A DNA stretch of 64,000 bases from Pseudomonadota bacterium (GTDB lineage: Bacteria; Pseudomonadota; Gammaproteobacteria; Burkholderiales; Burkholderiaceae_C). The notes below the pieces were generated by a model. That model worked only from the letters and a program-made list of their open reading frames with translations. It was not told where the DNA came from and did not search any database. The DNA lies in contig JAKARB010000007.1 in the NCBI GenBank assembly GCA_021819435.1, positions 124,001 to 188,000 of the forward strand, written 5' to 3'. The position numbers and the translations under genes are program-made. Below, in pieces: positions 10,125-20,001 of this stretch (positions within the stretch are counted from its first letter, which is position 1; each line of letters opens with the position of its first letter).

Positions 10125-11413
10125 CCCAACCCATCGCTGCCTCCCCCGCACGCCGACTCAAGGGGCTCTGGCTGGCCCGCGAGTTCCCGCATCCCCTGGA
10201 CACAGGCGACCGCATCTACACCGCGCAGCTCATCCGCGCCGTGCGCGAGGCGGGCTGCGACCTGACGCTGGCCGCCATCCCCCAGGACGGCGTTGACCGC
10301 ATGCCCGATGAGTGGGGCGTGAACTGCGTGCCGGTGCCCGGCGGCCGAACGCCTTCATGGCGCGCCCTGCTGAGCGCGATGCCGATGGTGGCGGCCACGC
10401 ACGCCACGCCGGCATACCGGTCGGTGGTGCAGCGCCTGGCCATGCAGGACTGGGATTTCGTCGTCATCGACCAGTACGGCATGGGGTGGGCCATCCCCTT
10501 TTTCACACAGCCAGCAGGTCAGGCGGGACCGGCGGGGCAAGCACGCAAGCCCGTGCTGGTCCATGTCGCGCACGACCACGAGGCCTCGGTGTGCCGCTCG
10601 CTGGCACACGGCTTTCGGGGCAACCCCCTCAAGAAGCTGGCCTTGCGCCTCAACGCTGTGAAGGCCGGCACGCTGGAGCGGCGCATCGCTCGCCAGGTGG
10701 ACCTGCTGACAGCCATCACCGACGAGGATGCCGCGTTGTTCCGCCAAGACGCGCCCGGCACCGCCAGCGTGGTCTTGACCCCGGGCTACGACGGCACGAT
10801 CTTCGACAGCCGGACCATCGACGAACACGTGCCCCGGCGCGTCATCATGGTCGGCTCCTACAAGTGGATGGCCAAGGAAGAAAACCTGCGCCAGTTCGTC
10901 AACGAGGCCGATCCGGCGTTCGCCAAGGCCGGCATCGAGCTGCATGTGATCGGGTCGATGAACGAGGGCATGAAGGAGCACATCCGCACGCAATGCAAAG
11001 CGACGGTCGTGCATGGCTTCGTGGACGACCTCGAGCCGCACATGCGCGCCGCCCGCATCGCCGCTGTTCCCGAAGCCATCGGCGGCGGCTTCAAACTCAA
11101 GTTCCTCGACTACATCTTCAGCCGGGTGCCCGTGGCGACCATCGCTCACGCGGCGGCAGGGCTGCCTGGGCACGTTCGGGGCAGCATGATCCAAAGCGAG
11201 GACATGGCCTCGCTGGTGCGCGACATCATCGGGCACATCGACCAGGTCGAGCAGCTTGACGCCCGCCAGGCGCAGGCTCTGGAGGCCGCAGCGGCACTCT
11301 ACCGGTGGTCCGACCGGGGCGTGGCTTTGCGCGATGCCATCGTGGCGCGGATGCGGCAGGCGCCGCGCGAGGTCAAGGCGTTGCCGGCGCGGGTCGGGGC
11401 CACATCGTCCTGA
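10121..11413 (+). CDS. Glycosyltransferase (GT4-like)
   Basis: 'LKGLWLAREFPHPLDTGDRIYTAQLIRAV', 'AAVPEAIGGGFKLKFLDYIFSRVPVAT'; ATGA overlap with the GMC gene. Confidence 0.75.
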   Translation: MTQPIAASPARRLKGLWLAREFPHPLDTGDRIYTAQLIRAVREAGCDLTLAAIPQDGVDRMPDEWGVNCVPVPGGRTPSWRALLSAMPMVAATHATPAYRSVVQRLAMQDWDFVVIDQYGMGWAIPFFTQPAGQAGPAGQARKPVLVHVAHDHEASVCRSLAHGFRGNPLKKLALRLNAVKAGTLERRIARQVDLLTAITDEDAALFRQDAPGTASVVLTPGYDGTIFDSRTIDEHVPRRVIMVGSYKWMAKEENLRQFVNEADPAFAKAGIELHVIGSMNEGMKEHIRTQCKATVVHGFVDDLEPHMRAARIAAVPEAIGGGFKLKFLDYIFSRVPVATIAHAAAGLPGHVRGSMIQSEDMASLVRDIIGHIDQVEQLDARQAQALEAAAALYRWSDRGVALRDAIVARMRQAPREVKALPARVGATSS

Positions 11414-13364
11414 ACAAGGGCGCCAGCACGGCGGCCCCGCGTTCGCTGAGGTGGTCGTCGTCGTAATAGACGGGCACGCCATCGCGCATGGCACGGCAGA
11501 CCCCGCCGGGGCACAACAGCGGCGTGGCATCGAGCAGCTTCACGCCACAGCGCTGCGCCGCCAGCGCCTGGGCCTGGCGCACCTCGCGCGTTCTCTCCAG
11601 GTGCTCGGCCAGCGGCACCGACACCTCCACGGGATGCCCCACCAGCATCGAACGGCCCACGGTGCGTGGTACATCGCGGCCCATCTCGGGGATCGGGCTG
11701 AGCATGTAGACCTGGCGATACCGCTGGAAGGCGCAGGCGGTTTCCACCAGCCCCTCGATGGCCGCCTGCTTGTGGGCCTCGTCGTAATCGGGGGACACAC
11801 GTGGCCCGACATGGAAGCGGGGGCCGGCGGCACCTGGATTGGGCTCGCCCTCGTTCGGGCCGCGCATCAGCACCGCCGCACGGTTGACGATCAGCAGCGG
11901 CACATCGGGCGGCAGGCCGCGTTGTTTGTCGAAGGCGTAGCGCAGGAACTCGGCACAGCGGTAGTCCCGGTCGGCGCGGCGCGAGGCGTGAATGTCGAAA
12001 GCGGTGAAGCAGGTGCTCAGGGTCCAGTCCAGCACATGCAGGTCGGACGAGGGCAAGGCTTTTTCAACCGTGCGAATCACCGCCGCGGCATGGCTGTCGC
12101 CCAGCACGATGACGCCCAGCCGAGGACCACCGTAGGTGCACTCGGGCACCTTGGCCATGCCTTGTTTGTGACAGGCTTCACGCAAGGGGTTCTTGTCCAG
12201 CGCCGCGCTGAAGACGGTGTCCACCGCCGGGGGCAAGCGGCCCGGCACACCTTTGAGCAAAACGATCACCACGCTGGCCAGCAGGGTCACCAGCGCCGCG
12301 CCCAACGCCCAGCTCAACGAAGGCTTGCCACCTCCTGGCGTGGTCGCCTTGGCGCTCTTGAGGAACCGCTGCTCGACCCAGGCGTGCGAGGCGTGCCCCA
12401 GCAGCATCGAAAGCAGGATGCCCACGACGGGAAACCAGCTGCGCATGGGCGCGTCATCGGGCAGGTAGCCGCCCGCGACGAAAACCGGCCAGTGCCAAAG
12501 GTAGATCGAGTAGGAGCGCGTGCCCAGCCATTGGCAGATGGGGTGATCCAGCACCGGCTCCACACCTTGGCCCGCCCAGATGACCAGGGCGCATCCGAGC
12601 ACCGGAATCAGCGTCCAGGCATTGGGCCAGGACACCCCCTCCCCGAGCGTGAGGCCGAACACCACGATGGCCAGCAAGGCGCCCCGAGCCACCCAGCGCC
12701 GCAAGGCGAGGTGGCCCGCCAGCCAGGGCGCGAGGTGATACGCCAGGCCACCGGCGGCCATCTCCCAGGCCCGTGTGGGCAGGAGGTAGAAGTTCGCACT
12801 GGGCCAGTCGGCGGTGGTCAGCAGGCACAGCAACAGCGACGCCAGGAAGATGGCCAGGCAGTTCCAGGCGAAGCGGGCGGGCGCCTTCGTCACGCGGTGC
12901 ACGGCCCACATCCCCCAGGGCAGCAACATGTAGAACTGCCACTCCACGCTCAATGACCAGGTGTGCAGCAGCCACTTGAACTGCGAGCCCACATCGAAGT
13001 AACCCGCCTCGCGCCAGAACTTGAAGTTCGACAGGAAGGGCAGCGCCGACATGGCCTGTTTGGCCAGCAAGCTCAGGTCGAAGGCCGGCAGGAAGACCAG
13101 CCCCAGCAGGAGCAGGCCGCCCACCATGGCGATCAGGGCCGGCGCGATGCGGCGGAACCGCGCCTTGTAGAAATCCCAGATGGACAGCTGATCCTTGTCC
13201 AGCGCCCGCGCGAGGATGCCGAACATGAGGTAGCCCGAGATGACGAAGAACACGTCGACCCCGGCATAGCCCCCCGCGAAGCCAGGCACCTGGAAGTGGA
13301 ACAACACCACCAGCGCCACAGCCAGCGCCCGCAGTCCGTTGATGTCTCGTCGAAAACCGGTCAT
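11373..13364 (-). CDS. Acyltransferase family membrane protein with C-terminal SGNH domain (OafA/YrhL-like)
   Basis: 'FRRDINGLRALAVALVVLFHF...GGYAGVDVFFVISGYLM' acyltransferase-3 signature; C-terminal 'LGVIVLGDSHAAAVIR' SGNH motif and 'DDDHLS'. Confidence 0.92.
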   Translation of the reverse strand: MTGFRRDINGLRALAVALVVLFHFQVPGFAGGYAGVDVFFVISGYLMFGILARALDKDQLSIWDFYKARFRRIAPALIAMVGGLLLLGLVFLPAFDLSLLAKQAMSALPFLSNFKFWREAGYFDVGSQFKWLLHTWSLSVEWQFYMLLPWGMWAVHRVTKAPARFAWNCLAIFLASLLLCLLTTADWPSANFYLLPTRAWEMAAGGLAYHLAPWLAGHLALRRWVARGALLAIVVFGLTLGEGVSWPNAWTLIPVLGCALVIWAGQGVEPVLDHPICQWLGTRSYSIYLWHWPVFVAGGYLPDDAPMRSWFPVVGILLSMLLGHASHAWVEQRFLKSAKATTPGGGKPSLSWALGAALVTLLASVVIVLLKGVPGRLPPAVDTVFSAALDKNPLREACHKQGMAKVPECTYGGPRLGVIVLGDSHAAAVIRTVEKALPSSDLHVLDWTLSTCFTAFDIHASRRADRDYRCAEFLRYAFDKQRGLPPDVPLLIVNRAAVLMRGPNEGEPNPGAAGPRFHVGPRVSPDYDEAHKQAAIEGLVETACAFQRYRQVYMLSPIPEMGRDVPRTVGRSMLVGHPVEVSVPLAEHLERTREVRQAQALAAQRCGVKLLDATPLLCPGGVCRAMRDGVPVYYDDDHLSERGAAVLAPLFRTMWPRPAPATP

Positions 13365-13390
13365 GCCAGCACGTTTGCGAAAGAGGCGCC

Positions 13391-14440
13391 TCAGCGCCGG
13401 TACAGCGGAGCCGGTCGCAACCAGGTCCGCAAGATCGGCACCCGCGCCACGCAGCGCGAGTCCACCCACCACAAGCCGATCACGACGGTGATCGACAGCA
13501 AGAGCGCACCAGCACCACCCAGGTCCAGCGGCGCCAGCAATTTGGCGAAGGCGTTTTGGAGGGGCGCATGAAACAGCAGGATGAACAGCGTGGAGCGCCC
13601 CACGGCCACGAGACCGTCGAGCCACCGGCCACGCAGCAGCGGGCAGGCGCCTCCCGCCAGGCCCCACAGGGCCAGGCAACCCGACAAAGCGCCCAACACA
13701 CACCAGGCCGGCGCCATCAACATCCGTGCGTTGAGGTCGAGCATGGCCCCTTGGCCAAAAGCCACACAGAACAACGCCACGCCAACGCCAAAAGCGCACC
13801 AGGCCGCCGGGGCATCACGGCCAAGCCTGTCGGAAGCACCTCGCAAGTGGCGCCCCAGCAAGAACAAGGGCAGGATGAGCAGCGTCAGGTCCAGCCCCAA
13901 GGGCCAACCCACGCGACTGGCCGACACGCTTGGCACCCAAGGTTCGTCACGGCGCCCTTCGGGGATGACCACGCAAGCCAGCACCACCATGGCAACGGCC
14001 AGCATCGCCTTGAGCTTGGCGTTTGCTGGCCAACGATCCCAGGCCCACAACCATGCAAGGCAGCAGGCCACCACGCCCAGGTACCAGGTCGGCTGGTTGA
14101 CGAGCCCGTAGCTGTTCATCCAGAACAGCCCACCGACGATTTCCAGGAGGTCGCCTTGCTGACGATGCCAGGCCAACGGCAAGAAAAGCAGCCAGACCAC
14201 GAGGAAGGGCTGCATCAGCGCCCGCATGCGGTCGAACAGGTGGCCCTTGTCATGCATGAGCGGCGTCACCATGCCCGTGGCGATCAGGAAAGCCGGCATG
14301 TGCATCAGGTAGATGGCGCGGTACCACTGCTCATGCTCCAAGCGGATGGTTTCGTTGTGTCCCAGCACCACCAGCCAGATCGCGATCGCCTTGACGACAT
14401 CGAGGATGGGCTGGCGGCCGGTCGGCGTTCGCGCACTCAT
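13391..14440 (-). CDS. Acyltransferase family (acyltransferase 3) membrane protein
   Basis: 'ILDVVKAIAIWLVVLGHNE', 'MHMPAFLIATGMV', multiple hydrophobic segments. Confidence 0.85.
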   Translation of the reverse strand: MSARTPTGRQPILDVVKAIAIWLVVLGHNETIRLEHEQWYRAIYLMHMPAFLIATGMVTPLMHDKGHLFDRMRALMQPFLVVWLLFLPLAWHRQQGDLLEIVGGLFWMNSYGLVNQPTWYLGVVACCLAWLWAWDRWPANAKLKAMLAVAMVVLACVVIPEGRRDEPWVPSVSASRVGWPLGLDLTLLILPLFLLGRHLRGASDRLGRDAPAAWCAFGVGVALFCVAFGQGAMLDLNARMLMAPAWCVLGALSGCLALWGLAGGACPLLRGRWLDGLVAVGRSTLFILLFHAPLQNAFAKLLAPLDLGGAGALLLSITVVIGLWWVDSRCVARVPILRTWLRPAPLYRR

Positions 14441-15639
14441 CCGCCCCGCCTTCCATCCTTCACCGTCAACCAGATGCGCTCATAGGCCGGGTAACGGTTG
14501 GCCATGTCGAACTCGGGGGCCTTGCGCCAGCAGCGATCGCGCAGGGATGATTGATCGGCTGCTTCGAGGCGCTGCAGGGCGGCATCGAGCGCGGCCGCAT
14601 CGCCCGCCGCGTAGACCTCGCCCGTGAGCCCGGGTTCGACGATCTCCTTCATGCCACCGGCGTCGCTCACCACACAGGGCACGCCATGCGTGTAGGCCTC
14701 GTAGATGACACGGCCCAAGGGCTCTTCCCACACCGATGGCACCACGAGCACGTCGATCTGATCGAACAGGGTCGTGGGCTCGACCCGCCCCAGAAAGCGC
14801 ACCAGCCCTTCGGGCGCCTGGGCGCGAAGGTGCTCGACATAGTCAGCCTCACCCTTGCCGGCCACCGCGCAGCTCACCTGCCGACGTGCGCGCACATGAT
14901 GCAGGGCCTGCATCAAGGTCTCGATGCCCTTGTTGGCTTCGACGCGGCCGAGGTAGCCGATGCGCAGCACCTCCGAGGCCGTGCGTTCGGGCATGTGCTC
15001 GGGCTGCTGGACATGCGCCGCACCATGGATGACGGCCACGTGGCGCACGCCCGGAAAGGCCCCGAAGGCGCGCACCTTGTCCAGCGTGGCTTGGCTCAAC
15101 GAGATGACGCCGCCCGGCATGCCCGAGAGCGCGCGCCTCGGCGCGGTGATGACCCGGCATCGGGCGCAAGGGCTGGAGCAGTTGTGCCCTTCCCTGAAGG
15201 TCGATGAATTGGCGCAGATGGGGTAGTAGTCGTGCAGCATCTGCACGATGGGGATGCGCAACAGGCGCGCTGACAACCACACCGCACATGAAAAGCCCAG
15301 CAGGTTGCTGCTCTGCACGAGGTCAGGCCGCTCGGCGCGCAGGATCTTGAACACCCGCCAGGCCATCAGCGGATTGAAGGCATCCACCATGTTCCAGCAC
15401 AGGCGCCGCCAGGCGCTGCGCTGGGTGCCCCCGAAAGGCCAGAAGAAGTTCAGCAGCCTTTCGTAGTGGACGCGCACACCACCGACATCGCGCGTCTGCC
15501 GCGCGCCATCCGGCGCGAGCGTGATCACCACGGCCTCGTGTCCATGCGCAACCAGCGATTCGGCCAGCGTCTGCACGGTCTTCTCCGCGCCACCCAGCAC
15601 ATTCGGGTGATAGAGCGTGTTGATGAAGAGCACCTTCAT
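14437..15639 (-). CDS. Glycosyltransferase family 4
   Basis: 'MKVLFINTLYHPNVLGGAEKTVQTLAESLVAHGHEAVVITL', 'IDVLVVPSVWEEPLGRVIYEAYTHGVPCVVSDAGGMKEIV'. Confidence 0.92.
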   Translation of the reverse strand: MKVLFINTLYHPNVLGGAEKTVQTLAESLVAHGHEAVVITLAPDGARQTRDVGGVRVHYERLLNFFWPFGGTQRSAWRRLCWNMVDAFNPLMAWRVFKILRAERPDLVQSSNLLGFSCAVWLSARLLRIPIVQMLHDYYPICANSSTFREGHNCSSPCARCRVITAPRRALSGMPGGVISLSQATLDKVRAFGAFPGVRHVAVIHGAAHVQQPEHMPERTASEVLRIGYLGRVEANKGIETLMQALHHVRARRQVSCAVAGKGEADYVEHLRAQAPEGLVRFLGRVEPTTLFDQIDVLVVPSVWEEPLGRVIYEAYTHGVPCVVSDAGGMKEIVEPGLTGEVYAAGDAAALDAALQRLEAADQSSLRDRCWRKAPEFDMANRYPAYERIWLTVKDGRRGG

Positions 15640-17135
15640 GACGCACCCCGCGAATGTCGCGTCCGTCCCAGCTGTTTCATGACCATGGTTCGCATGTCCG
15701 GCATGCACGCAACAACCAGGCCCGCGTACACCCCCATCCCCAGGGGAACGCCTGCCAGCAAGCGCAGCCAGGCCGGCTGGCCGCCCAACAGCACCGGCAC
15801 CGCCCACCAGAGAACACCCCCCATCAGCGCGGCGCACAGGCACTGCGGAGCCAGCGCCCGCAGCAGCCGCCCCACACTCACCTCGATCTGGCTGAGCGCG
15901 AAGTAGCACGTCGGCAGGAACAGCAGCGCATTGACCACCGCGTAGCACCGCGCCACGCCCAGGTACCCATCGCTGAGGCCGATGAACATGCCCACCAGCG
16001 TCGCAGCCGTGCTGAACATGCCCCAGCGGAACATCGTTTTCGTCCGCCCGGTGACCATGTAGATCATGCCCATGGTGGTGGTGATGGACTGCACCAGCCC
16101 GACGGGGCACAACCAAGCCAGGATGTCGGCCACCGGCATCCAGGCCTTCCCGAGCACGGTCTCGACAAAGGGCTCACGCAGCACGAACAACCCCGACATC
16201 AGCGGAAAGGTCAGCAGGGAAATGAGCCTGACCGAGCGGAAATAGCCCTGCGCCACCAAAGCGGGATCGGACTGAACCTGCGACAGCTTCGGGAAGGTCG
16301 CGCGCGCCACCACGAGCGCCAGGTTGTACAGAGGGAACAGCATCAACTTGTAGGCCATGCTGTACCAACCGAGGGCCTGAGCACCCAGGAAGCGCCCCAC
16401 CAACATGGCGTCGGCGTTGCGCGCGAAGTAGTTGAGCAGTTGCGAGCCGAAGAGGTTGCTGCTGTAGCCGTAGATGCTGCGGAACTCGGCCTGACTCCAG
16501 TGCCAGGAAGGTCGCCAGCCCGACACCACCCACAAGCCCAAAGCGTTCACCACCGTGATGGTCAACTGGTTGACCACCAGGCTGTAGGCCCCCATGTCCG
16601 CCTTCGCGGCAGCCACCGCCGTGCCCAGGCCAACCAGCGCCGAGCCGACTTCGATGAAGGCCAGGCCCTTGAACCGCTGTTGCCGCTCCAGCAGCGCCTG
16701 GTGAACAGCCCCCGAGCTGGCGACGGGGTAGCCCACCGCCAACGCCAGCAGCAAGCCCGCCACAGCCGGCTCTGCGAAAGCATGCGCCACCCACGGAGCC
16801 GTGCCCGCGACGATCAGGCCCAGGCCAAGGCCCAGCATCACGTTGAACCAGAACACGGTGGACAACAGCGAGTCGTCCACGACCTTGCGCTGAATCACCG
16901 CAGCGGCCGTGCCCATGTCACGCAGGATGAAGACCAGCGAGGTGATGGTCCCCGCGAGGGCGAAGGCACCAAAGTCCCGGGCGGGCACCAGCCGCGACAG
17001 CGCAACCAGCGTCACCATTTGCAGGCCGATGCGTCCGGCCTGCGACACGCCAGCCCACGCCACCGTTCTCGATGAACTCAAAGTTTCTTTCCTCTCTGTC
17101 TTGCCCGTCCGCTGGGCGCGCGCCTCACTTGGCAC
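15636..17135 (-). CDS. Polysaccharide flippase / oligosaccharide transporter (Wzx-like)
   Basis: 'TVAWAGVSQAGRIGLQMVTLVALSRLVPARDFGAFALAGTI' and many TM segments; position within an EPS operon. True start may be internal. Confidence 0.87.
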   Translation of the reverse strand: MPSEARAQRTGKTERKETLSSSRTVAWAGVSQAGRIGLQMVTLVALSRLVPARDFGAFALAGTITSLVFILRDMGTAAAVIQRKVVDDSLLSTVFWFNVMLGLGLGLIVAGTAPWVAHAFAEPAVAGLLLALAVGYPVASSGAVHQALLERQQRFKGLAFIEVGSALVGLGTAVAAAKADMGAYSLVVNQLTITVVNALGLWVVSGWRPSWHWSQAEFRSIYGYSSNLFGSQLLNYFARNADAMLVGRFLGAQALGWYSMAYKLMLFPLYNLALVVARATFPKLSQVQSDPALVAQGYFRSVRLISLLTFPLMSGLFVLREPFVETVLGKAWMPVADILAWLCPVGLVQSITTTMGMIYMVTGRTKTMFRWGMFSTAATLVGMFIGLSDGYLGVARCYAVVNALLFLPTCYFALSQIEVSVGRLLRALAPQCLCAALMGGVLWWAVPVLLGGQPAWLRLLAGVPLGMGVYAGLVVACMPDMRTMVMKQLGRTRHSRGAS

Positions 17136-18171
17136 GCTCCTTCGGCTTCTTCAACTGAGCGCGCATGGCTTCTACGTACGCGACACGCGTGGCCCTCAGG
17201 TCATCGGCGCTCAACTCCGCGCGGTAGTCCCGCGCGGGGTAGTTCCAATAAGCTTGGTAGAGCACGCGGTTCTCCGCCACCCAGCGCAAGGTGTTGGTCA
17301 CGAAGGCCGGGCTGTCGCCACCCCCGTGGCCATCAGGCCGGTAACCCGTGCCCCATTCGGGCAGCGAGATCCACTTGCCCCGCTCACCCGCGAAGCGCCG
17401 CAGCCAGTCCAGGCCACGGGGAGCGCGTTCGTAGCGCAGCCAACGCAACTGCTCGTTGGGCGAATCCGGGAACCAAGTCTGGTGATAGAAATCGGCGCCA
17501 ATCACATCGACCACGTCATCACCCGGATAAGCCTTTTCAACTGGGTTCGCGTCGTTGTCGGACAAGGTGTAGGTCCAGTCAAACAGGAAGGCCTGGCCTG
17601 GCACCGAACGCATGGCGCCCACCGCGCGGCGCCAAGCCGCCTTCCACTGGTCTTCGCGTCCCTTGGCACGCCAAGGGAACCAGCCACCATTGAATTCCCA
17701 GCCCAGGCGCACGATGGCATCGCTGTGACCGCTGTCGACCAGCACGCGCGCGATGGCCGCGAAGTCCGCGTCATGCCCGCCCTGAGCCACCTGGTCGAGC
17801 TTGTCTGCATCGGTGCGCGGCAGCAAGGGCACCGACACCACCAAGCGGCGCCCCTGCCCCGCCGGATGGCAGCGGGTCACCAGCTTTGCGGTAGAGACCA
17901 TGGCCAGCCAACTGTCGGAAGCGAGGAAATCAACCACCACGGTCTGCGGACTACCGACCAGCTCGTCGAAACGCTGCAGCCGCTCCTTCGCATGACAGGC
18001 CGGCCCGCCATAGCTGCCCCACAGCGGCAGGCTGGCCCCCACCTGCGCGCCCGCACCAGCAAAGCCACATGACAGGCTGAAGCAGCCAGCCAGCCAGCAC
18101 ACAAGCAGCAAACCCCAAGCGGGCTGTCGAACGACGCCCATGCGCTGCTTCAAAGCATCCATCGCCGTCAT
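17125..18171 (-). CDS. GH26-like glycoside hydrolase (mannanase-type fold), predicted lipoprotein
   Basis: 'RLGWEFNGGWFPW' and 'ISLPEWG' resemble GH26 catalytic regions; N-terminal 'LLLVCWLAGC' lipobox. Confidence 0.72.
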   Translation of the reverse strand: MTAMDALKQRMGVVRQPAWGLLLVCWLAGCFSLSCGFAGAGAQVGASLPLWGSYGGPACHAKERLQRFDELVGSPQTVVVDFLASDSWLAMVSTAKLVTRCHPAGQGRRLVVSVPLLPRTDADKLDQVAQGGHDADFAAIARVLVDSGHSDAIVRLGWEFNGGWFPWRAKGREDQWKAAWRRAVGAMRSVPGQAFLFDWTYTLSDNDANPVEKAYPGDDVVDVIGADFYHQTWFPDSPNEQLRWLRYERAPRGLDWLRRFAGERGKWISLPEWGTGYRPDGHGGGDSPAFVTNTLRWVAENRVLYQAYWNYPARDYRAELSADDLRATRVAYVEAMRAQLKKPKERAK

Positions 18172-18740
18172 GCCTCACCCACCGGATGCTCGACATCGGG
18201 AGCCACCCCGCTGCGCACCACCTGCGAAGGGTTGCCCACCACCAGGCTGCCCGGCGGCACGTCGCGGTTCACGAAAGCGCCCCCGGCGATGCGCGAACCC
18301 TTGCCCACTCGCGCGCCAACGACGATGGCATGCGGCCCAATCCAAACATCGTCCTCAATGACAGGGTAGCGAGTGCTTCGCCGGCCATCGGCATCCACGT
18401 GGTCCGACTGCCCCAGCGTGACGCCGTGGTAGAGCGTGACGTTGTCCCCGATGCGCGCGGAGGCATTGACGACAAGGCCCCAGCCGTGGTCGATTCGAAG
18501 TCCGCGACCCAGTGTTGTCTGGTGGGGAAAATCCATTTTTGCCACCCAACGGAAGAAGGCATGCAAGGCCAGCAGCGGCGGGCGCAACACGCCACGCCCT
18601 GGCTTTTGCGCGGCCCACTGCAACAAGCGAGCTGTCGCGATAGGACGGAAGGTTCGCTTGAGCAACAGCGACTTCAACAGCAGGCCAGCACTCCTGCGGC
18701 CATGCAGCCGGTGCACATCGTCCATGAGTGGCCCGATCAT
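18168..18740 (-). CDS. Serine acetyltransferase-like hexapeptide-repeat transferase
   Basis: 'GRGLRIDHGWGLVVNASARIGDNVTLYHGVTLGQ...IEDDVWIGPHAIVVGARVGKGSRIAGGAFVNRDVPPGSLVVGNPSQVV'. Confidence 0.88.
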   Translation of the reverse strand: MIGPLMDDVHRLHGRRSAGLLLKSLLLKRTFRPIATARLLQWAAQKPGRGVLRPPLLALHAFFRWVAKMDFPHQTTLGRGLRIDHGWGLVVNASARIGDNVTLYHGVTLGQSDHVDADGRRSTRYPVIEDDVWIGPHAIVVGARVGKGSRIAGGAFVNRDVPPGSLVVGNPSQVVRSGVAPDVEHPVGEA

Positions 18741-19993
18741 CGCCCCCCCCTTGGTCCTGATGGGGGCGTGGCTCGCAGGTCATTGGGCCACGCCAGCAAG
18801 CTCAAGGCCAGGCCGTGGCTGAAGACGATGTAGTTGCCGCTCAAAAAATAGGTCACGTAAACCGCCACGCGCAGCACCAGCGGCGCGGGCGAACGAAACA
18901 CCACCCAGGCCAGCAAGCCGAAATAGAGCAGGCCACCCAGCAAGCCAAACTCGAAAACCATCTTGGGCACCGCCATCTCGGCCACCGGCACGCTCACCAG
19001 GGGCGCGTAGTCCTTGAAGGTCCCCGCGCCATAGCCCAGCAGGGCGCGGACAGGCTCATCCCACAGGAACTGATCGAACAGGTAAAAACCGCCGACGAAG
19101 CGGGCGAAGGCGCTGGAGCCCGAACTCTGGAACTCGTTCGCTCGGCTGACGAACAAGTCGAGGTTGAGGTAGTCCGCGCCAATCACGACCACCGTCCCGG
19201 CCAGCACCGCCAGCGGCACCAGTTGCCAACGCCGGTACACCACCGCCACCACCGGCAGGCACACGGCCAGCACGATCATGCCCGTGCCCGAATAAGACAG
19301 CACCAGCGCCAGCCCCATGACCGCCACACGCATCCATGCCCCGGTGACCGCGAGCTCGAAGACGATGCCGATCGCCATGAGCTGACTGAAGAACGAAGGC
19401 TCCAGCAGGAACACGCCATTGGAGCGGTAGATGTTGTAGCCATAGGCCAGCGGTCCTTGCTTGTTGAAGGCCTGCACCTGCAACGCATCGGGCAAGAAAC
19501 TCTCGATGGGAAAGGCGAGCACCGGCCCGATCACGAACTGGATGCCGAACTGGACGATGCCGCACCAAGCCAGGAACACGCACAGCTGCGAGAACAGGCG
19601 CTGCATCGCACCGGCATCCAACGCTCGCCCCCCGGCAGCAACGAGCACATACGGCGCATGCAGCACCATCAGGAACAGCAGCGAGGGCAACGAATAGGCT
19701 TCGCCCCGCAACATCGGGCCGATGCCAGCGAAGGCGAACAACATCGCAAAACCAGCCAGCACCCTCGCATCAAGCAAGAGCCGGCCGCTGGCCAGCCCCC
19801 ACGCCCCAGCGACGACATTCAAAAACATGCCAATGGCGATGCCCATCGCGCCCAGCGGAGGCACCGCCAGTTTGGCCAGGAAGGTGGCCCCGATCAAAGG
19901 CACGGCCATGAGCGCGAGCGTCCAACGCTCAGCCGACATCAGCGCGCCCGGCGGCCGGGCCGCCGTGATGGGCGCGCAGCTCGTGCTCGACAT
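18737..19993 (-). CDS. O-antigen polymerase-like membrane protein (Wzy-like)
   Basis: Polytopic membrane protein with a large periplasmic-type loop, placed between acetyltransferase and tyrosine kinase genes in an EPS operon. Internal Met at 19993 preferred. Confidence 0.65.
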   Translation of the reverse strand: MSSTSCAPITAARPPGALMSAERWTLALMAVPLIGATFLAKLAVPPLGAMGIAIGMFLNVVAGAWGLASGRLLLDARVLAGFAMLFAFAGIGPMLRGEAYSLPSLLFLMVLHAPYVLVAAGGRALDAGAMQRLFSQLCVFLAWCGIVQFGIQFVIGPVLAFPIESFLPDALQVQAFNKQGPLAYGYNIYRSNGVFLLEPSFFSQLMAIGIVFELAVTGAWMRVAVMGLALVLSYSGTGMIVLAVCLPVVAVVYRRWQLVPLAVLAGTVVVIGADYLNLDLFVSRANEFQSSGSSAFARFVGGFYLFDQFLWDEPVRALLGYGAGTFKDYAPLVSVPVAEMAVPKMVFEFGLLGGLLYFGLLAWVVFRSPAPLVLRVAVYVTYFLSGNYIVFSHGLALSLLAWPNDLRATPPSGPRGGR

Positions 19994-20001
19994 GGCCTGC
20001 T

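Noticed and set aside
8076-10151. 691-aa minus-strand ORF opposite the GMC oxidoreductase
   Set aside because: Antisense shadow ORF in high-GC DNA; His/Gly/Arg/Ala-rich composition without a fold, while the opposite strand has clear GMC motifs.
11256-12956. 566-aa plus-strand ORF opposite the SGNH acyltransferase
   Set aside because: Antisense shadow with low-complexity composition; acyltransferase on the minus strand is convincing.
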